From Gentiana macrophylla (Eukaryota > Streptophyta > Magnoliopsida > Gentianales > Gentianaceae), in NCBI GenBank assembly GCA_026214975.1, contig CM047805.1, positions 189,543,620 to 189,607,619 of the forward strand: DNA of 64,000 nucleotides, in the 5' to 3' direction. Numbering within the stretch: position 1 is the first letter of the stretch; the number at the start of each line of letters is the position of its first letter. The notes under the pieces were generated by a model. The model worked only from the letters and a program-made list of their open reading frames with translations, was not told where the DNA came from and did not search any database. Shown piece after piece: positions 23,423 to 35,894 of this stretch. The position numbers and the translations under genes were made by a program.

Positions 23423-24750
23423 AGTAAATCATTGGCCTCCAAGTTTCTAACTAATTAAATAAATAATTAAAAAGAAATCACAATAAAGGATAATTCCATT
23501 TATAAAAGATTGTGATTAATCAATCAATCAATTACAAATCAATCATCTTTTATTAATCATTAATCACACAAGAAAATCAAATCTTGCATTTAATGAAGTA
23601 TGAGGCGCCATATACACTAGGTTTTAGGCCCACAGAAAATGTCTTTTCTGTGTATTATATTATTTAGCCCAACTAAATAATATCCATGCATATCAATTAA
23701 TTAGCCCAGCCAATTAATTATCACTGAGGCCCAAATAACAAGAATATCATTCCGAATTACGTAAGCCACATCGGGGACCATAGACCTATAACCGTAGCTC
23801 CATAATTAATTATTCATCGAACATAATAAGTACATTAATTATTAATTCCGGGATTACGCCACCATAAACCCGAATCGAACTCTACCGATTATAGATGTAT
23901 ACTTATACTCAACCCATAGAGTGAATAAGCGTCCATTTGATATAATCACTACATACGGATTAACCTCCATAGATCGTCCATTCGAGAGTGGGAAGTCTCC
24001 GTGAACCCGACTTTAATATCTTATCCTTATTTACCATTAACCCTCGATGATCAATTAGTACACATATCTCGACTAGTAGCTAGTTAGTCAAATGTGAAAT
24101 CCCGGATCGATCACTTTCTTAGGGCTAACAAATAAGGGATCGTCTCTCTACTTCCCGAGGAAGGAATGTATTCCATGTCTGTGAAGATCGTAACTACTCA
24201 CTCATCCTGAGATAGTGCCAATGAGAAGTGGCTTGGAACACATATTTAAGTGAACCGTAACTAACACATCAAACACTACCCCGGGACAAGCAAACCACTC
24301 GTGATCACCTCGAGATTAAGGTTGATCCATATATGATCATCTAATGATTTAATAAGATTCTCGATTACGGAATTATACCGAGAAATTCAGATTAAATCGG
24401 TCCAAATCCTATATGAATGCCATCATATATAAATGCCCCACGTAGGTACCTCTACCGATAGTCCGGATAAGACTATCACACCCTAAGGTGTGTTAGGCGC
24501 ATTATTGGTGTTTTAATCAAGAGACCCTAAACTCGATTAAGTTCACCACGGACTAACAATTTAAGTATATCACCACTAACTCAATCCTCACGTGCATGCC
24601 ATACACCGAGTTAAGCGGTTACATCTTGATATACTTAGGGGTTTGCAAAGCGTGTATTATTTACAAGCACAAAGCAAGTAATAAGGTGAGATAAATTCAT
24701 CATCCATTAAAAACAATTACACAAATTGTCTTTCGGCACTACACCTAACA

Positions 24751-27700
24751 ATCTCCCACTTGCACGAAATGACAAGCAACGATTGTTTTTAGAGCACACC
24801 CTTTCTCATCTTATTCACAACACTCTCCCACTTGCTCTAAAAGCGATGAGACATATCCATCAATGCCGCACCCTCCAAGCACTCGACTTGGTACACCGAT
24901 TAGCTAGGTTGTCGACTCGAGACGATCTTTAGGATTGAAACGTTGTCGGTCCTTCCAATCAAAGCGGTACTCTCTCTCAATATGCTTTTGACTTCTTGTG
25001 ACCGAGAAGATCCTTCTAAGCTATCTCTTCTTCACTGCTTTTTCATAATGAAGTGATATCGGCTTATCGACACGGAATTACTCCCTGCACCAAAAGGAAA
25101 TTCTAAGCACTATGAGTAAACACTCGAGCCCGAGATCAACTTAATGATCATCCTTAATCGACTACAAGTCGAATCAAGTAGAAGTCAACCATATTCAAGT
25201 TTTCACCGAATATACAAGCATATGATTCCTCGTTCTCTAACGATACTTGAGGACGTACTAAACCGCTATTCACTGCTCGAATCCGAGATTCAACTACTAT
25301 TGACTTATTATGACCTGACTTGCCGTTATCCAAGAGAGACTCTATCCCATTTTCTCTTTATCCGAGATTTAGAGAATCATTCCGAGATGTAAGGTAGGAC
25401 TACTCGATGAATGTTGCATACGTATATGCATGATCATCTTATTCAATAAGATAGGTGGGATAGCCAATGACTCATTCTCGTGAATTTGACCGAATCGATT
25501 CTTAGAATATAGTCCAATTCTCTCATCCAGAGAATCTTGGCCTCGTCGGGCTTCCGACTTCGATATAGCACACACATGTTGTTTCCAATCTGTTTAAGTG
25601 TTATCATTCATGAACACTAATACTACTACTTTACCAATATTGATATCCAATCTACGAAAAACTTATCAATATTTTGGTCAAGTCCACATATTTTAAAACA
25701 TGTGACTTTTAAATGACCGAGAGGTTCTCTTAAATCCACAAAGGATATAAGCCATGGCAAAGCTTCCTACCAATGGTTCTTTCTGAATAAATTAAGATAT
25801 CGTTAGTCTCGCAAAAAAGGTATTAGGAATCACCCCTATCTTTTGCTTTGTAACGAATCCGTTATTCATTCTCACTAAAACCCTTCGTTTCGAATGAATT
25901 CAGATTCCGTTGTTCGCAAGAAAGTCTCGTGGAATCACCCCTATTTTCTCGCTTAACGAAATCTAGCAAGATCGAGTGGTGAGAGAGTTCAAGGTCCGGT
26001 TAACTCTCTACTTGTCGTGAATCACCCCTATACCACTCAACTTTGCGCCGAAAGTTTAAACTTTCCTATTCATTCGACTCTTTTAGGCGTAGGACCAATT
26101 ACTCCCACTGGGCTGAGACACTCGGGTGGTTCTACAAGAGGTCGAACAAACCTGAGTACCACAACTCCATTCACAGGATAAGGTTTTCAAACCAACCTTT
26201 CGATCGTAATCTGTCATGACCCACAAAGAGCCACAAGTTATCAATCACCCCAAAGAGACTATAAAGTCAACAAAATCACAATGGGTCAACGGTTAAACCA
26301 TACTCCCACCTGGCTTGGGTGGATTGACATTCGATCTAGTAGTATTTATCGGTGTAATCACCAACAACTAATGTTGGACGTGGTCCGATTAAATCGATAG
26401 TAACTACCTTTGGGTAACCGTACTCCAAGGTTTAAGGTCATTACTTATAGATTCTATCGTAAGGCTTGTGATAGTTCAACCGTCCACTTTCGATCTCAAG
26501 AATCTTATAACCAACCTTTACTCGCCTCATTAAGGCATTTCACGAACAAATCAAAATCTGAACGTATGCAAGAAAATCTCCATCCTACATTCAAGCATTA
26601 AATGCTAAATGCCTACATTTACGGAAGTGGTGTGAACCGAATTCACTCCTTATCCATAAATTCACTAGCATCTTCTAGTAGACTTCTCGGTTTACATAAT
26701 AATGTTAACCGTTATTTTGCAACCAATTATCTTAATCGAGTTTAGCGAAGGTATTGTAGTACATCAATAACTATATAGGGGCAAGTCTATGGTTTCTTTC
26801 TTAGTGAGAAACATTCCACTGAGAGGAAGCCGAGCATCACCCCAAGACTATGCTATAGCCTATTTATGAGCATGGAATACTGCTCTCTCTGCTAAAATCA
26901 GAGACTCCTCCTCGTATTCTTTTGATAAACTAAATCGTGTTTTGAGCAGTCACCACTCAAAAACTCCCACTCGCTTGTTTCTTTCACTAGACCCCAAAGG
27001 TCATTATGAACAAGCTATGTTACCTCTTCAAATCTATTACCCTCTCCCGATTGAAAGGAAACTTAGTCAATGTTCCTTTGAGATAGTTTTCATAGACTGG
27101 GAGATAGGAATCACCCTTAGCCAGTCGTGAGGTCTTTTCTCTAGGATATATGCACTAATTAATAGATATTGAAAGGTTGTTTATCTTAATACGGAAACCT
27201 TTTACCTATAATAGTTTAAGACGTGTTACTTATACATTTTCAAAGATTTCTTAGTGGTTCGACTTTATCAAACAAAAGTCCGAGTCTCGGATTCTTACTA
27301 CAAATGTCATATTCACTTTCTATGAGGCAACAATATATCGAGTTGAAAGTGAATCCATTTGTTTCAACGAATCAGAAACGTAAAATAAATTTTTCTCGTG
27401 ATATTCAAGGATAGAATCCAAATTCATTTCCTTATATCACTCCCACTATTGTAGAATGAAATTACCGCCCGTTGTTACTCTATTAATCGTTAATGCACGC
27501 CTTCCTTGTTCTTCCAAAGAACTAAGCTACCGAGTCAAGTTACTCGGTTAAGAAAGTCGCTAAGGATTCATTGGTTAGTGATCCAAATCACTTTCCTTAT
27601 CCTATACTTTCTTTAATTAATATTTCGTTTAGCCTTAAAACTTTAGTTAAGATGATTAACACTTATAGACATTCTTTCCCATTCTTAACTTTCCTTAAAA

Positions 27701-30075
27701 GGAAACAGTCTTGAACTAGCAGTTCAATTGAGTAGACACTACTCGTGAACTGTGGGATGTCTAATGAAAGCGTTACCCAGTGGGACTAATTTTCTAAATT
27801 AGAAAAACATAAGACAAAAGCTCCCACTAGTTTATCGGTTCCAAATACCGTCTAACTAGCGACACTTTAATTTATGATTCTCTAATTTTTCTTTTAGAAG
27901 ATTTCTCGTGTAGACACTACACCATTAAAATTCACTAGAAGAATTTTATTGTCCCAATCATCTTTCAAACTGACTACAGTCATCTCTCGATCAACACGAT
28001 TGACAACAGTGACATCCTTATTTACGTCACTTAAGTCTTAAAGGCTCCAGAGAAATATCTCTTCCGAAAAATTAATCGCATGTAAGATCAATAAGTACAA
28101 CGTTCTAGTTACTTACCACTTTTTAACGAAGTCATTACTAGTCAATTTTACACTAGTAGTCTAGCACCCTGAGAGATATATAAATAGTTGTAAATAAAAT
28201 TGATGTAAGATAAATCCAAATCATATACTACTAATAAATTTTAGAACAAAAACTAAGTACTTATAGTCTATCATACCGCTCCAAGGATTTAATCTAATGC
28301 CTCAAAGGTGCACCTTAGGGTAGGTCAAAGAGGTTTCGATTAATATTGAAGATCAACTTGAGAATCGAACATCTCATTTGTGATCGTCAATCACCTTTCC
28401 TTTTTCAAACAAGGTATTACCAAAATACCCTTGATGAGTGTGACCCATCTTGCTTCGATCTTTAGATAGACCCGAGTGTGCCGCCTTAGGGTCGGTCGGT
28501 GACTCAATGAGTACCCAAAATCCTATCCTTTCGGAGACCAAGCCTTGAATTTTGATAGCGGTGAAGGCCTTCCTTAGGGGCGAAATCAAAGCCGCACGAG
28601 GCGTCACCATTCTCTCACGTCGCTTGTGTCAACAAGAGAGGCCGTGGGGTCGGCCGTCGCCTCTCCCGCTCCCACTCAATATTTTGAAAAAGTGGTGGGT
28701 TTATCGATCACGCTTTTGGACTTGATGTTACATTAAGGAACAATAAATCATAGGCCCAAATGTTGTCGGTTATGTGGGCTAGCCCACCCGACCTATTTGT
28801 TGGAACATATGTGACCGTCGGACGGGTCAAGACCAGGGGAGCTCCGTTGAGCCGTAGTGGCTCTTCGGATGGCTCACCTTGCCGACCCCGTGCAAACGCC
28901 ACACGTGGAGGTGAAGTCGATCGAGCCATAGCTACTGTTGACCACCCAACCGTGGTTAAACCACTTTCAACCATGTTTGCCCGTGATTATCCAATCCTTA
29001 AACATCAAACTTTCACGTAGACACTACGGAACAAAACGTAATCTCGCTCTGTAAGGTGGAATTCACCGAGAATCCAACACCTTAACCACGAGGTTTCGGA
29101 TTTTACTCCTTATGCTTTCGCAGAGTGGGATTCACCGAGAATCCATCACCCAACCTCGACGATTGAAAAAACCCGTGTTCCTCGGTTTTTACCCTAATTA
29201 GTTTCTAATTAATATCAAACAATTAATTAAAACTAATTGCGTGTTTTATACATGCCTAACTAATTCCTCGAATTAATTTCTACATGTATGCATATGGAGT
29301 GGAATTCATGATATGATGCATGTCATGGCAATTTTCCGGTTCTACACATACAATCTAAACATGTATACTAGTGCGGAAAATAAACACCGAGATGGACCGT
29401 TGGCACCCCCGTATCTAATCTATTAAAAATAAATTAAAACCCTAATCTGCAGCTGTTTAGAATCTTCGACGATCGGCATATCAAAAGAACTCGGATCGGG
29501 ACGAAACTTTCCAGATCTGATCATCATTCTTCGGACTTCAAGATGGACGGTCGGATCGGATCTTTGACTTGTCAATCTTCCTCAGTGAGCCGCCCAAATT
29601 GCTGCTGAAACAGACTCTTACAGCAGCGCATCATTCACTTCCCGAGGCCGATCGGGGATCAAGATGAATCCCGATCGTCCTGAAAATTTTATATCACGTC
29701 CAAAACTCCATGATTATCGATCTGACCGGTCGGATATTCATTTCAAGGGTCCAATACTTTCCAGAAAATCGAGGAAGTCACAGTTAGGGTTTCTGTGAAT
29801 CCTGCGTTTTTCTGTTACGGCTGCCTCGTCTCATCAACGAACGGACATCCAAACGGACTCTGATCGACGCAAATTTTTTTGGGATTGTTCATCAACTTCC
29901 GATCTTGATTCTGACTGGAGGGATCGTCGTTTCAACGGCTCGATCAACGGGAAAAACAATACAACTAAACAGCTACTAAACAGATCTATTTTCTGAAAAT
30001 TAAAATTGCAATAAAAATAAATTACATAATTTCCTATATTCATATGAACGAATTTTCATCGTTTAGTGTATAGGT
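24751..30075 (-). other. Interior of the copia-like element, non-coding as read
   Basis: About 5.3 kb between the two LTRs. Frames on both strands are short (none above about 90 codons) and none shows gag zinc-knuckle, protease DTG, integrase HHCC or the copia YVDD motif. A second CTCCCACTTG lies about 70 bp inside the left LTR, a duplicate of the polypurine tract region. The block 28600-29000 is more GC-rich than its surroundings. Either the element is a large non-autonomous derivative or its coding region is decayed beyond recognition by eye. Confidence 0.5.
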
Positions 30076-31948
30076 GGTTGGTGGACACCCTTCTTGATAT
30101 GAGAACCTCCTTGATATGCAACACCAAGAAAAACCAGAAACCCAAGACAAGGAACAATTTTTCCTCTCTTTTAGTGTATAGGTCGAAATTTCCCCTTGGC
30201 ATTATGTCTTGGAAGAACTCTCTTTATATAGGAGAGTAAATCCTTGGCCTCCAAGTTTCTAACTAATTAAATAAATAATTAAAAAGAAATCACAATAAAG
30301 GATAATTCCATTTATAAAAGATTGTGATTAATCAATCAATCAATTACAAATCAATCATCTTTTATTAATCATTAATCACACAAGAAAATCAAATCTTGCA
30401 TTTAATGAAGTATGAGGCGCCATATACACTAGGTTTTAGGCCCACGTAAAATGTCTTTTCACAGTATTATATTATTTAAATTTCAACTAAATAATATCCA
30501 TGCATATCAATTAATTAGCCAAATGCAATTAATTATCACCGAGGCCCAAATAACAAGAATATCATTCCGAATTACGAAGCTACATCGGGGACCACGACCT
30601 ATAACCAAGAGCTCCAATAATTAATTATTCATCGAATGCAATAAGTACATTAATTATTAATTCGGGATTACGCCACCATAAACCCGAAACCGAACTCTAC
30701 CGATTATAGATGTATACTTATACTCAACCCATGTGAGTGAATAAGCGTCCATTGATATAATCACTACATACGGATTAACCCTCCATAGATCGCCCATTCT
30801 CGAGTGGGAAGTCTCCGTGAACCCGACTCGAATATCTTATCCTTATTTACCATTAACCTCTCGATGATCAATTAGTACACATATCCGACTAGTAGCTAGT
30901 TAGTCAAATGTGAACTCCCGGATCGATCACTTTCTTAGGGCTAACAAATAAGGGATCGCTCTCTCTACTTCCCGCAGGAAGGAATGGATTCCATGTCTGT
31001 GAAGATCGTAACTACTCACTCATCCGGAGATAGTGCCAATGAGAAGTGGCTTGGAACATATATTTAAGTGAACCGTAACTAACACATCAAACACTACCCT
31101 CGGGACAAGCAAAGACTCGTGATCACCTCAGATTAAGGTTGATCCATATATGATCATCTAATGATTTAATAAGATTCCTCGATTACGGAATTATACCGAG
31201 AAATTCGATTAAATCGGTCCAAATCCTATATGAATGCCATCATATATAAATGCCCCACGTAGGTACCTCTCTACCGATAGTCCGGATAAGACTATCACAC
31301 TCTAAGGTGTTAGGCGCATTATTGGTGTTTTAATCAAGAGACCCTAAACTCTGATTAAGTTCACCACGGACTAACAATTTAAGTATATCACCACTAACTC
31401 AATCCTCACGTGCATGCCATACACTGAGTTAAGCGGTTACATACTGATATACTTAGGGTTTGCGAAGCGTGGTATTATTTACAAGCACAAAGCAAGTAAT
31501 AAGGTGAGATAAATTTCACATCCATTAAAAACAATTACACAAATTGTCTTTCGGGCACTACACCTAACAAAATCATCATAAGATAATCTAGAGAGGAAAT
31601 TAAGGGATGCGGGATGGTGGATCATTGCTTGTTCTATGTTTAATCGCTATAGTCATTATCATGCTTTTATGAGTTTTATTGTTTTTCTCGTTTATAGTTT
31701 AGTTATGTTCGCAACGATCTTTCCTGGCTTTGGACTGACAATCATCTGTCCAGTTTACTTTTCGTTTTGTTATTTTAGGTTTTAATAATAATAGTATCAA
31801 TCTTAGGAAAATTAATAAACTAGATACCCCGATTCCCTGAGATCGACTCCGGTATTAATCGCTATGCTACGATCCCTACACTTGGGGTATACCGGATTTA
31901 TAAATTTATTACTTGTTTATTTTCATTGCAAAAATCCGTGACAGAGAG

Positions 31949-32197
31949 ACACAGGGGCCAACCCCCATCACTTGCTCCAAACACCATACGATACACATAA
32001 AGAGAGTCCGATTCGATATCCATAGCCTGTGCATAGGTGCGCATGCGAAGACCAAACAACAGAGCTTTAATCTCAGCATCCACCACCGTCCCCTGCCCAA
32101 AACATGAATGAAAATCCATAATAAACCCGCCATCAGAGTCTCTGAGGATGCCTCCCCCATACGCAATTCCATTCCTGACACTCCCATCCACATTCAA
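31949..32197 (-). pseudogene. LINE RNase H domain, N-terminal half (interrupted by solo LTR)
   Basis: The minus strand encodes the RNase H fold found at the C-terminus of plant LINE polyproteins. NVDGSVRNG carries the first catalytic aspartate. GGGILRDSDGGF, the acidic segment VVDAEIKALLFGL (E) and IESDSLYV (D) follow. The frame stops making sense at 31948, where the GAGAG duplication of the solo LTR begins. It resumes in the same frame at 20331. The matching plus-strand and second minus-strand frames are shadows. Confidence 0.8.
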
Positions 32198-32220
32198 TTT
32201 AAAAAATCAGGCTATTTCTT

Positions 32221-32760
32221 AGCTTTGAGCTCGCGTGATGTACTCAGCTGCCAGTGGGTCATCCTCTACTGGGCCGGACAGAGTATGGCGTGATGTTTGG
32301 CGAGTGATTGTACCTCCGCGAGTCAAGCACTTTCTGTGGAGGTGCCTGCAGGGTTGCTTACCGATCGGGAAGAACCTTCTCAAACGAAAGCTTGGGGATG
32401 GGGTTTGTTTGGCATGTGGACAGGAACGGGAAACTATGCGCCATGTCTTGTTTGATTGTGACTATGTTTAAGGCCATCTGGGGGGCTTCTTCCTTTGGGA
32501 GCTAATCGGCTCGGCGGTCATATGGGTTTCGGGAGTTCTTTGGGGACTTCGTGGAGCATCTTTCAGTAGAGGAGGTGTCTGAGTTTTATACGACTGTGTG
32601 GAATCTCTGGAAGGCGCGCTGTAGTGCGGTTTTTGAAGGTGCGCCCATCCATGTCTCATGTATTGTCTCGTCTTCTTCTGTTGCAGCGTTAGAGTACAGG
32701 CAGGTGATGAGTGGAACTAGTGCAGGGTCGGAAGGGATTCCACATCCGCAGGTTTAGACT
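32221..32760 (+). pseudogene. LINE zf-RVT domain and linker, frameshifted
   Basis: The reverse-transcriptase zinc-binding domain of a plant LINE is seen in DRVWRDVWRVIVPPRVKHFL, then LPIGKNLL, then VCLACGQERETMRHVLFDCD. This has the expected C-x2-C and H-x4-C pattern. At least two frameshifts are needed: near 32240 (the lead-in LSSRDVLS is in another frame) and after 32470. The linker 32551-32757 reads EFYTTVWNLWKARCSAVFEG, the usual W-x2-W-x3-N/C region. This belongs to the outer plus-strand LINE. Confidence 0.75.
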
Positions 32761-32769
32761 CCGCCGGTA

Positions 32770-33201
32770 TTGGGTAATTGGAAGTGCAATACGGATGCTT
32801 CGGTGGCGGCCTCTGGTTCGGGTATTGGGCTGATTTTTGGGAATTCTGAGGGGTCTGTTGTGGCGGCCTTCTCTTTTCACATAGATCCAGGTGACGCCCC
32901 AGAGCTACTGGAGATGCGTGCGATTTATCTAGCTATTGAAGAAGCAAAGCGGCTGCAGTTCTCTTCTATTATCTTCGAGAGCGACTGCTTATCTTGCATT
33001 CAAGCTTTGCCTCGTCAGTCGGATGACCAGTTTGTCATGTCCTGTCTTGCGCGTGACTGTCTCTCAGCTTCTGCTTATTTTGCCTCTTGCCGTTTTTGTT
33101 TTGTTAAACGTTCTGGTAATGTCCCCGCGCACCTTTTAGCCAGACATGATGTCGTGTCTGAGGGAGCTATTTCCTGGGGTACTCATCCCTTTCTGATGTA
33201 G
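32770..33201 (+). pseudogene. LINE RNase H domain, intact frame
   Basis: A 143-codon open frame holds a complete RNase H fold of the plant LINE type. WKCNTDASVAA carries the first Asp. GIGLIFGNSEGSVVAAF follows, then APELLEMRAIYLAI (Glu), FESDCLSCIQAL (Asp) and GNVPAHLLARHD, where the last Asp is in the expected place. It ends in TAG. The set of catalytic acidic residues is present, but upstream frameshifts and loss of the RT domain make the LINE copy non-functional. The 32936-33139 frame is a shadow. Confidence 0.8.
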
Positions 33202-33427
33202 TCTCCGCAACACTTGTGGATTTACCTTAGTGAAATTTGTTGGTTTTTTTCAAAAAAAAAAGAGTTAACTACACAATGAATCACTTCACGATGACTTTTT
33301 TAAGAGCTTCATGATGATTAAGAAGAAGGGGAAAAAACACAAAAAAAAAACTGAATGCTTTTGACGAGAGAAAAGTCAATTGTAGAGTTGTAGTAACATT
33401 TATCATAGCATTTATGCATTTTGTGTA

Positions 33428-33556
33428 AGACATGCCCCAGTGGTTTGCCACTAGGGCCTAACCAAGGCTCCAGTGGGGAGACCAGCTTCGAGTTTTGAGC
33501 ATAATTTAATTTAGCATGGGTGTGTGCGTATTTTGTTTCGGAAAGAAAAAAAAAAG
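33428..33556 (+). mobile_element. Possible SINE with Pol III-like boxes
   Basis: GTGGTTTGCCACTAGGG resembles a tRNA-type A box region. It is followed about 45 bases later by GACCAGCTTCGAG, a weak B box, and after a further 60 bases by an A-rich tail near 33546-33556. I could not find target-site duplications, so this is tentative. The surrounding 33274-34390 holds no gene. Confidence 0.35.
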
Positions 33557-33720
33557 GACACTTTCACTTTGCTTTTTAGGGCATTTTTATCTTCAACATA
33601 ATATGTATCATTATTTTATAATATTCTAATTCAAAAAGTGTCGAGCGCCATAAGACAAAAATAAGATATGAAAATGGAAAAAAGAACAAGGAAAAAATAA
33701 TAATGGTTGAAAACGCACAC

Positions 33721-33772
33721 GTATTACTACATGTGTTCATTACTACATGTGGTTGTAGCAACATGTAGTAAC
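33721..33772. repeat. Palindromic TTACTACATGT...ACATGTAGTAA
   Basis: TTACTACATGT occurs twice (near 33725 and 33741) and its reverse complement ACATGTAGTAA once (near 33759), giving an 11-bp perfect stem with a short loop. The surrounding region is non-coding. Confidence 0.6.
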
Positions 33773-34394
33773 ATGCGGGTTTTTGTCCTTCTCCACCACT
33801 ATCTTTTTTTCTTGTCCTTTTTCCTCATTTTAGATCAAAAACTGTCATCCACAACCTTTAACCTATTCAAAAAAACACTACACAACAATATTTCTATCCA
33901 TATCTTTATATCAAATACCATTAAAATAAGAATAGTGCCCTACAAATGAGGATACACTATTCATTGACCCTAAAAAAATAAAAATAAAGCTTATTTAAGA
34001 AAAGAAATTTCACTTTTTATCTTTATTTTAGGGATATTGACCATATAGGGCTTTTGTGGTGTCAATGACCATGGAATTGGATTTGGCAATCCACGTCTTT
34101 GTTTGAGGTGTTTGAGAATACAAGTATATAATAACTAGGGAAAATTATAAAAAAATGACAAATTTTTTTTTTATAAAATTATCAAAAAAAGTTAGGAACA
34201 TTTGCATTTTATCAAAAAGGACATTTGTCAATGTGTATGGACAAAAATACCCTTTTTTTTAGTTCCATGTTTTTGTAACCATGTTGCATTATTAAAATAA
34301 AAATAATAAAAAACTAACACAAAAAAAAACTGCCCTTCTTTTTTTTTTTGTATGGTGACCCACGTTTTCTTAAATAAAAAAAAAAAAAATAAAA

Positions 34395-34717
34395 CATCTT
34401 TCAATAGTAGTTTCGAATAGTAGTGTCACATAATATCACGATATTAATAGAAGTGTCAAATAGTAGTGTCGCATATTATAACAATGTCAAATGGTAGTGT
34501 CAAATAGTATCACAATGTCAAATAGTAGTGTTACATAGTACAATGTCAAATGGTATTGTCCAATAGTAGTGCGCATAATATAACAATGTCAAATAGTAGT
34601 GTCGAATAATATCACAATGTCCAATAGTAGTGTCAAATAATGGTGTTACATAATACAATGTCAAATGGTAGTGTCAAATAGTAGTATCGCATATTATAAC
34701 AATGTCAAATGGTATTG

Positions 34718-34718
<1 letters not shown>
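34395..34718 (+). repeat. Imperfect minisatellite of TAGTGTCAAATAG-type units
   Basis: About 320 bp is built from variants of AATAGTAGTGTC, ACATAATATCACAATGTC and CAAATGGTAGTGTC, alternating in a loosely ordered array. It abuts a long TA run. There is no coding potential. Confidence 0.85.

Positions 34719-34786
<68 letters not shown>
34719..34786. repeat. (TA)n microsatellite
   Basis: About 68 bases of perfect TA dinucleotide. It lies exactly where the CTRR end of the neighbouring Helitron-like element would be expected and may have erased it. Confidence 0.95.
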
Positions 34787-34787
<1 letters not shown>

Positions 34788-35894
34788 CCCGTGCATAATG
34801 CACGGGTGACACAAAATGAAGGGAAAAATATTTCTTTAGAAAAAAAGTCATTAATTGTTTTCGGGATTCATTTCATTTTTAACCAGTGCCCTCTGCTGCA
34901 GTTAACGTAAAACTAAAAATTCCATGTGATGCACAGATCGGAGAGGTTACTTTGACAGATAATTAGTTTAGTTTCTTTGTAGTTGTGGTTTCTTTATGAT
35001 TGTGTTTGTTCGGGTGGTTCCCGACTTAGCCCGTGTCATCCGGTTTCGTGTTTGTATTTACCGGTGTTAGTCCGGCTTTTAATACTCCCTACGTTTTTTT
35101 TATCCGTCACATTTCAGAATTTGCTATGTTTTTATTTATCTGTCATTTTACATTTTCAATGCATAATTTATTATTTTTTTCCTCATTTACAAATAAAGTA
35201 TTTACAGTCTCTAATAAAAAATTACATTTCCAACACTAAAAACTCCTTTACCAACGAAGTATTTACAACTTTAATAAAAAAATACATTTTCAATTCTATA
35301 TTTTAGGTGACGTTATTGCTGTTCCCATGCATTTACGACCTTCAAATGTTTAATTTACCAATTCGTATTTCAAAAAGGAAACGTTAAAACAAAGTAGTAT
35401 GTGTTTCCAAAATAGTATTTTTTTTATTATTATTATTATAATTGATTACAATTTCGGATATATTAATTACAAAATAATCTCAACCTCTAAGTATGTACAT
35501 TATCTCCATTTTTTTAAAAGCAAAAAAGTCGGATATATTAATTACATTAAAAAAAAGAACTCAACCTCCCATTATCTCCATTATCTGTACTTGTAAAAAA
35601 TGATATTAAAAAAAACTGTATTACACGTTTAAAAAAGAATTGCCGCATCACACGGGAGTATCGGTCTCCAATTTGAAGAATTAAGTAATTTGGAAGAAAT
35701 AAAGGAATTTGGAAAGATGGTTAATTAGGTTTTGATCATATGTAACACAAAGATATGTAAATATTCAACAAAATGTTTTTACGACAAAGATATGTAAATA
35801 TTCAACAAATATGGAAAAAAAAACAAACGACAACACATAAGAGTAAACGACAACATTTATTTATAAAAGTAGACGTTTTTTTCCTAGTTTTATC

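Larger units (their letters stand above)
23090..31569 (-). mobile_element. Fourth-layer copia-like LTR retrotransposon without visible coding capacity
   Basis: The LTRs are 23090-24750 (1661 bp) and about 30076-31569 (1494 bp). They are nearly identical where they overlap, with small indels. Orientation is minus: adjacent to the left LTR the minus strand reads CAAGTGGGAGATTG then TTAGGTG, a polypurine tract leading into an LTR start typical of plant copia elements. The ends are TG and CA. The flanks AAATT (23085-23089) and AAATC (31570-31574) are a 5-bp duplication with one mismatch. The right LTR lacks the last 174 bp of the left one, and a copy of TTTAGTGTATAGGT marks the junction. The 5.3-kb interior holds only short frames and no protease, integrase or reverse-transcriptase motif I can recognise. 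Confidence 0.75.
20332..31943 (+). mobile_element. Third-layer solo LTR, Athila-like family, split by two further insertions
   Basis: Removing the two nested elements leaves 20332-20650, 22223-23089 and about 31570-31943, about 1.56 kb. That matches the length of the 1.56-kb LTRs of the retrotransposon in NodGS copy 2, and the two align through blocks such as GATCACCATAGGAAAGAATAG, AATCTTGCACCTTGGTTT, TTGATAGGCGAAT and TCCTGGCTTTGGA. It starts TGTTAAGGGTG and ends ATCCGTGACA. A perfect 5-bp duplication GAGAG flanks it (20327-20331, 31944-31948). With no partner LTR or internal region, it is a solo LTR left by recombination. The segment 22258-22500 carries several GGACG(G/A)GCGTCC motifs. Confidence 0.85.
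19362..32203 (-). mobile_element. Second-layer LINE, minus strand, 5'-truncated, split by a solo LTR
   Basis: Its own sequence is about 19362-20331 and 31949-32203, roughly 1.2 kb. It is bounded by a 17-bp target duplication AAATCAGGCTATTTCTT at 19345-19361 and 32204-32220. The T-rich run at about 19371-19391 is its poly(A) tail seen from the opposite strand. It holds the RNase H domain described separately and a 3' untranslated region of several hundred bases. It landed inside the plus-strand LINE within the zf-RVT region. Confidence 0.85.
19329..33260 (+). mobile_element. Outer LINE, plus strand, 5'-truncated, split by nested insertions
   Basis: This is the outermost layer of the nest. Its own sequence is 19329-19361 plus 32221-33260, about 1.07 kb. 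It is flanked by the 13-bp target duplication AGAGTTAACTACA at 19316-19328 and 33261-33273. It ends in a run of A after a short 3' untranslated segment, as LINEs do. The left piece reads GKPMVKSGY, the usual lead-in to the zf-RVT domain. It continues across the insertion into FLALSSRDVLS at 32221. The copy lacks ORF1 and most of the reverse transcriptase. Confidence 0.85.

Noticed and set aside
28374..29020. Minus and plus frames in a GC-richer block of the copia-like element
   Set aside because: No motif is recognised and both strands are open together, so coding is not supported. Noted in findings as possible captured sequence.
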